Part shown: positions 58,701 through 64,000 of the stretch, piece by piece | Layout: each line of letters opens with the position of its first letter | Position numbering within the stretch: position 1 is the first letter of the stretch | Assembly: GCA_030248215.1 (NCBI GenBank) | Contig: JASANG010001500.1 | Location: 1-64,000, forward strand | Reading direction: 5' to 3' | Source of the DNA: Enoplolaimus lenunculus | Lineage: Eukaryota; Nematoda; Enoplea; Enoplida; Thoracostomopsidae | DNA: 64,000 bases | Made by a program: the position numbers and the translations under genes | Notes under the pieces: generated by a model | Seen by the model: only the letters and a program-made list of their open reading frames with translations | Database searches by the model: none | What the model was told of the DNA's origin: nothing

Positions 58701-61700
58701 TTCTAGAAGCATTTTCAAAAAGCAGCAAATTAATATAATAAACAGACTCCCAGCAATAACTTTTCAGACAAATGAGAGGATTGACAATTTTGTACCAGTG
58801 CGGCAAGAAGTAACATATCAAGGAGATACTTCGTGTGTGCCGTGTTAATTACACCGAGAACAGTATTCTAGAAATGTAGTTTATACCACGTAATACTTCC
58901 TGCGACTTAATCACTACATAAGTCCGCTGTTAGAAACTAAAAAAATTAATCAGGTATTTGCATAGCCAAATACTTAAGTATAAAGTTATACTTAAGCACA
59001 GTTTCGCAAAAAAGCAAATGGTTAAATTTTATTCTAACTAAACGTCACAAATCAGTCCTTTGCGCCAACTGTAACATGGTAAACCTCTGATATCAAATTT
59101 AGCGGCTGTCTAATGGCTTCAGAAAAATGGACCGCTTTAATCAGTCAGCTACGAGAGTACATAGACCAATCCAAGTTGAGCACCCGTGTCCAGGCCTTCA
59201 ACCGGGAGCAAAACCAAAACTGTGTATTAAGGCTTGTCACAAAAATTGCGTTTACCTTCTCACTGCCTTCACTTGCAGGTTTTTTCAATATTATATTTCA
59301 CACCCCATCCCTCCACTAAGAAATTTCTCGGTCTGCAACTGTGAGCGCATAGGTTTTTCAGTAAAATGTCAACAGAGCTTACATGGCGTCGAACATATTC
59401 TGGTTTATCCATTACACAAAAACCTTCATCCCATTTGCCTGGTCGTGACTGTCCGCAGTGTCTCGTAACGTTGGAAGGCTTTTGGTCGTCTAAAATGACA
59501 GTAATACCTAGGTGAAGTGCAACTTTTGGTGGCGAAACAATGAATCAAAGTTATCTTTTTCGAGTTATATTTTTTGTGTCATGCTTATTTTGAAATTTTG
59601 CCCATGCCCAATCGAACCAGGTTGAAATTTTAATTAGTTTCATCATTAGACTCACTGTTATAAGTCAGTGAATGAAATTCCAATTACAACTCGCAGTTAA
59701 GTGAAAAAAGTATCGCCAATTTTTAGTGATGTGCCGATGCTTACTTTTAATTCAGTCGACTTAAGCATTCCAAACTTAAAAAACACAAAGGGATAATGTG
59801 ATCCGCTTTAGTTGACTATTCACTGATCGGTTTTGGAGAAGCTGTGCCAATTAATCATCTCATTCTTACTGAAATAAGAGCAGATTGATTTTTCAAACCG
59901 ATACCTAAAAATTTAAAACAATAAAATCTGACGTATAACTCTCACAAGTACTGAATAGTAGAAAGCAGAAAACGCTGTAAACATACCAGTTGCAACAACG
60001 TCTTGCATCGCGCTATGAACTAAACTTGCAATCCGTTCGTGTCGGTTTTCAGATAATGTAGTTTGCGGTTCAGATGGCTCCATGTTCAGTCCAGCAGGTC
60101 CTGTGGCAGATGTACCCTGAAACGATCAAATACAGCCAACTTTAGTACGTACCTATTTTTATTTATATTAGTGATGTGCAATTACCCAAAATTTTGCCGA
60201 TGCCGAACCAATGCCGTTGCAAATACCAATTTCAAACCAGATGCTTAAAGAACTGATACGATACGATACATTACATCATTAATATGAAGAATAAACCTTA
60301 ACCACCATAAACGATGATTTTATGAGAACGGTTCATTTCAATTATTGTTTTATAACACAAACATAAGAGAAAGCAGCTTCCATGATTAAACGCACTGATA
60401 TGCGACAACAAGTGAATCTGATAGCATTCCAACAAAGAATCAACATTTTTGCAGTGTCGATGTCGGCGCTGACACTCACAAAAAGTGCCTATATTACTAA
60501 TGCCAATTAATTAATGCTTGACAAAGTGTAAGCCTGTCTAAAGATCAGCCTTAGTCTAGGCTTACGCGTAAGCCTATACCTGTTCTATCATTTCGCCAAC
60601 CTTCGGCGTCTTTTCAATGTGACATCGATCAATATTCATCGAAAGTCCATCATTATCCGCTGGGACCGTTTTTGCCGCTTGACACTGATCCAAGCCAGTT
60701 TTTGAGCTTTGACTTGATTTTAACCCCAGCGATTTCCCAGTCAATGCAACGTCTGAATTAATCGCATCTATTTCTTCAGTTCCGCTGCTATCTTGAGCTT
60801 CGTTCACAAGCGCCGTGAGAAATTCGATTAAATAGACCGCAGAGTCAGAACAGGTCAACAGTTCGAGTTTATCGTTCTTTACTGAAAAATATTATGCAAA
60901 ATATCATATTTGACTCACGCAGCATAAATATTAAGAGTTTCCCAAAAGACACAATTGAAATGCAATCAATAAAAATTAAATTAATTTCACCAATATGAAT
61001 GCAGCACATGATAATATCAGAGTTAAAATCGGCCGATAATTTCAAATTTCTCCTAACAAAAGAAGAATAACCCTAAACATTCTCGTACATATTTTACGAT
61101 ATTTTAAATTGTTGACCAAAACAAAGGTTGAAGCTAGCAACTTCCACTAATTAATTTTTTAATTAGGGAATAAAACCGCAATATCCATCTAATCGCTAAA
61201 CTGCAGCAAAAACATAAGCGCCACATTGCAACACTGAAAATTCTAACAAGAATTGCATCTGTTGCCATATTCGTGGTTTCGCTGTAAAAACTGTGGTTAG
61301 ACTCAGAATTCAGGTTTTTCTAAAAAGAACTCCAGATGCAGACACCGGCCTACATTTTCCTTGTAAAAATCAGCGTCTGTACGTGGGTATATATTTTTAC
61401 ATGTCACAACTCTGGTTCTTACCTTGAAGCTCAAAATTTGGATCTTTTCGTGACGTCGGTTTATCATATTCGGCATCAGTACCTTTTGACGGCTCTGTCA
61501 GTGCTGTGATTACATCAAGCAAACCCATACGAATCACGCAAACATAATCCTAAGATTATTAATAATAAAAACAACAACAATAATAACAATAATAATAACA
61601 GTGATATAAATTTTTATGGTTGTATATACAGTATACGTCGGGCAAACGACTGGCTCGAAAAATGCATAACTTTACAGTCACTGACACCGTGTGTCACTAC

Positions 61701-63926
61701 CGCTATGCAGCCTCGAGGTAAAATTAGTGACAATCCTGATGTTTATAAAATCGGATACATTATTATTCGTTGTGAATACACACAGTAATTCTACATAGCG
61801 TTCATAGTTAGCTACGAATAAAGGTTATGGCCACATTGCCGCGCGCAGTAAGCATTATGAATTGATTAAAACATAATTGAAAACAAATTATTTTGTTTTA
61901 AAAAGAAGTTCCGGTAAAAAATTCGGTATCCGACAACATTGTCTGTAAAATTCACATTCAGCCGCAGCCTGGGTGCTACTATAGACCAAACAAAATGAAA
62001 CCACATCAGATAATTGCATATCCCCTCTCACAATTATAACATGTTTACCTTTAACCTATAGCGTTGCCTTTGTAGCTGACTTTTGCCATCCGCCCCAACA
62101 GAGCACTGTTTGCGTTGAGCAATAAACAAGGCGATGTCTTCGAGAATAAAATGTAATCGCGTGCGCGCACTTGACTGGACAATTACACCGCTGAGATCTA
62201 ATGAGTCGACGTACAGACGTCCAATTACGTTGCAGTCAGATGAACTATAATTTGAGAGAAATTCCTTCATTACGTACCGTTGAATATCGTAAAATCCGTG
62301 CCAGCGTTACAAAGATTATTAATATTACAAATCAATACCACACTTGGAGGACAGGATTGGTGGTAGCGATATGTCCCACCATCTAAATAACCTTTCACCA
62401 ACTAGACGACTGTATTTTCATATGAGTGGAATAGCTATAAGACGTTAGTAATATAGGCTAGCAAACAAAAAACCATGACACGTACAACTATAACATCTCA
62501 AACAATAATAATAAAACGTTCTTGCCCGAACAAGTGCTAAAATGATTGTTGAGTTACAAGACTTATCACCAGCAGGTAAAGAGAAAACGTTATGAGCAGT
62601 GCAAGTATTTTAAGTTCACATAATATACACAATCCTTGACAAAAGCCACTAATATTAAAGAAAAACGCAAATGTAACGAAGTATACCGAGGATAGTACTG
62701 ACCGTTGCTTATTTCCATGAACAAAAACATTTTAGCATCTATAACCATATCCTCAAATGCGTGTAGCACCTAGCGAGGCAACAGATAACTTCAAAGTTTG
62801 CACACTTTTCGCATTTGATTTATCTTACTTATAGTCCACCTCGCTCAATGGAAAAGGTGTCACCAACCTAACAGGTGACAGGTGCTACACATATTTGAGA
62901 ATACAGGCCTCACTCAAACTGAACAACCGACTGCCAACAGTGTACGTGCAACTCAGTAAACACTTGCGGCGGACAATATCCCTGAACATCCCAGTCAGCA
63001 ACATCAAAGAACGCAATCAGCTCAGTTATCCAATCGTTTTGCCACCGTTGATACAACGTTACATTGCGAACACCGATACACACAATGATTTCCTGAACAA
63101 AAATAACTATGTACGCTCTAAACAATAAAGCGATAGATTTTTATTATCGTCACCCTAGTCCATGGCCATATCCCATATTCTCAAATGCGCATAGCACGTA
63201 TAATCGGTTAGCGATCCGTTCTCAAACTGACGAGTACTACTGCATCAGGTCTTAAAATGGCACTGAAGTAACGCGTGTCAAATACGAAAAATTCGACGAA
63301 TTTCTCACCTTATCATGATAGGTACTCCACATTTTGGGAATACGTGTCCATTCAGTACCATTTCATAACAAAAACTTTGCTGCGGATAACGTGTAGCTTT
63401 AACCCGCAAGCGGTTTAAAAGTTCGCCGCCCTGAATGCATACATGGTAGTCGTATCAGCTCTATCGTTCACGTTAACAAACAGATTTGCCGCAACACATC
63501 ACTTAAACATAACCAAGTGCTTAATAAATTTGACCAACCCTTCTATAATACAACGATACCAATCCAAAACAGCTTAAGGGTGGCGTAATGCATTGTGACT
63601 ATTTTAAAGTAGTCCTGACGCATTGCACTGCATAACAAAATTTGTAAACAAAACTTTGACTTGCGGTGGCGGCTGCTCGACACGTAATGGCGACGCAACC
63701 CTAATGCTTACCTTTAACATCTCCCTCATATCACAGTTGGCTTTGAGTGCAATCGAAAAACAATCGTCATCTTTTGGTGGTTTGAATCGTAGCTCTTCAG
63801 ATGTTCTTTCAGCAACACAGACTAATCTGGCCGCAATGTCGGGGGGTGGAAAACGGTGGTTCGTATCTTCGACAGGACGGAAAAACGTCACATCCGGTTG
63901 AGCTCCGTCATATGACAAAATTTTTC
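46754..63926 (-). CDS. ATG2: ATG2 autophagy lipid-transfer protein, 3' seventeen exons
   Basis: Exons on the - strand, phase-checked, are 63712-63926, 62914-63092, 62049-62244, 61423-61549, 60580-60881, 59987-60116, 58441-58671 (acceptor least sure), 57532-57680, 56532-56699, 56052-56159, 55398-55476, 51579-53616, 50758-50910, 50206-50327, 49585-49739, 47454-47591 and 46754-46966, about 1567 residues. ATG2 landmarks in order are 'FFDVADWDVQGYCPP', 'CSDSAVYLIEFL', 'VSVVWHMYGGLDF', 'RGGPGRDHSVLLQV', 'VEIRDCIARSSINKFLY', 'PIRLNIDQ', then after the large exon 'RLDYLGKRV', 'GLLIGLSQLRCTELRLK', 'NEWLRDIKRNQLP', 'GGIGPMYCLTQ', 'IIRGLRRGAHSFTVSTA', 'PADLREGV' and 'ILGGARNQICPE'. ATG2 is a rod-shaped protein that moves lipids from the ER to the growing autophagosome membrane with WIPI and ATG9 partners. 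The N-terminal chorein region lies beyond the right edge. The 679-residue exon 51579-53616 is a disordered, Ser-rich expansion of a linker. Confidence 0.93.
47592..49584. other. Large ATG2 intron
   Basis: Includes a tRNA-like box A/B pair near 48085-48160 (TTAGCTGGGAT and GAGTTCAATTC, + strand), probably an old SINE. Nothing else recognised. Confidence 0.45.
53617..55397. other. ATG2 intron before the giant exon
   Basis: 1.8 kb. The flanking exons match in phase, so no coding exon need lie here. GC-rich spots at 54020-54040 and 55255-55275 (GCCGGAGCCGGAAG) resemble MITE ends. A purine-rich stretch, 54775-54830, is not explained. Confidence 0.45.
58396..58430 (+). repeat. (CTAT/CTAC)n microsatellite
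   Basis: About nine tetranucleotide units next to an ATG2 splice donor. Confidence 0.85.
60168..60480. mobile_element. hAT-type repeat (family F), copy 2
   Basis: It starts TAGTGATGTGCAATTACCC and shares 'ATTACATCATTA', 'AACCACCATAAACGAT' and 'TTTTATGAGAACGGTT' with 22602-22890. It lies in an ATG2 intron, with further pieces of the family at 58270-58335 and 59560-59745. Confidence 0.7.
62748..62905. mobile_element. MITE with CTCAAATRYGTGTAGCACCT ends
   Basis: The left end CCTCAAATGCGTGTAGCACCT is mirrored by the right end AGGTGCTACACATATTTGAGA, giving an element of about 157 bp. It ends about 10 bases from an ATG2 exon. A diverged relative (TATTCTCAAATGCGCATAGCAC) is at 63176. Confidence 0.75.
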
Positions 63927-64000
63927 CTGAAAATCATTATAATCATTTATTGGACCGGAACAACTGCAAAACTTTTATTAAAAATGAAACATGTTTGGGT

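Noticed and set aside
59113-59468. Two overlapping + strand frames in an ATG2 intron
   Set aside because: No domain, no splice support, and the region borders known repeat pieces.

Overview
The window is animal nuclear DNA: AT-rich, intron-rich and packed with small inverted-repeat elements. GT-AG introns ending in TTTTCAG, TTTAG or TATAG separate short exons. The phylum is not settled. A compact ionotropic receptor with no N-terminal domain and the short T-rich splice acceptors suggest an invertebrate, perhaps a nematode or a relative.

Layout. Positions 1-4998 hold the right part of an integrated virus-like element on the + strand. It carries a TBP-like protein, a small protein, a basic core-type protein, a capsid-family region of the F54H12.2 type, a packaging ATPase, a small helical protein, a region with a NADAR domain, and an unknown 184-residue ORF. 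It looks fairly young and is broken in about four places. A four-copy satellite of about 330 bp follows (5098-6340).

Four host genes on the - strand were rebuilt from splice signals and reading phase. They are an unrecognised gene (7015 to about 9927), a multi-C2H2 zinc-finger gene (13388 to about 26110), a complete nine-exon otubain deubiquitinase (36097-41313, 274 residues with triad D84/C87/H266), and the 3' seventeen exons of autophagy gene ATG2 (46754-63926, running off the right edge). One host gene is on the + strand: a divergent ionotropic glutamate receptor-like gene (32587-34092) whose start region is copied in a 137 bp tandem duplication.

The rest is intergenic or intronic and repeat-rich. 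It includes a roughly 82 bp minisatellite whose array reverses direction (27541-30175) and several MITE families: one with 8 bp target duplications (hAT-like), one with TA duplications (Tc1/mariner-like), and a GC-rich one with long terminal inverted repeats. It also includes foldback repeats, tRNA-derived SINE heads and AAAC and AAT microsatellites. Among the host genes, otubain (ubiquitin removal) and ATG2 (lipid transfer in autophagy) are housekeeping genes, and I see no sign of an operon. The most unusual items are the TBP-like and NADAR domains in the virus-like element, the roughly 680-residue insertion in the ATG2 linker, the duplicated start of the receptor gene and the reversing minisatellite.
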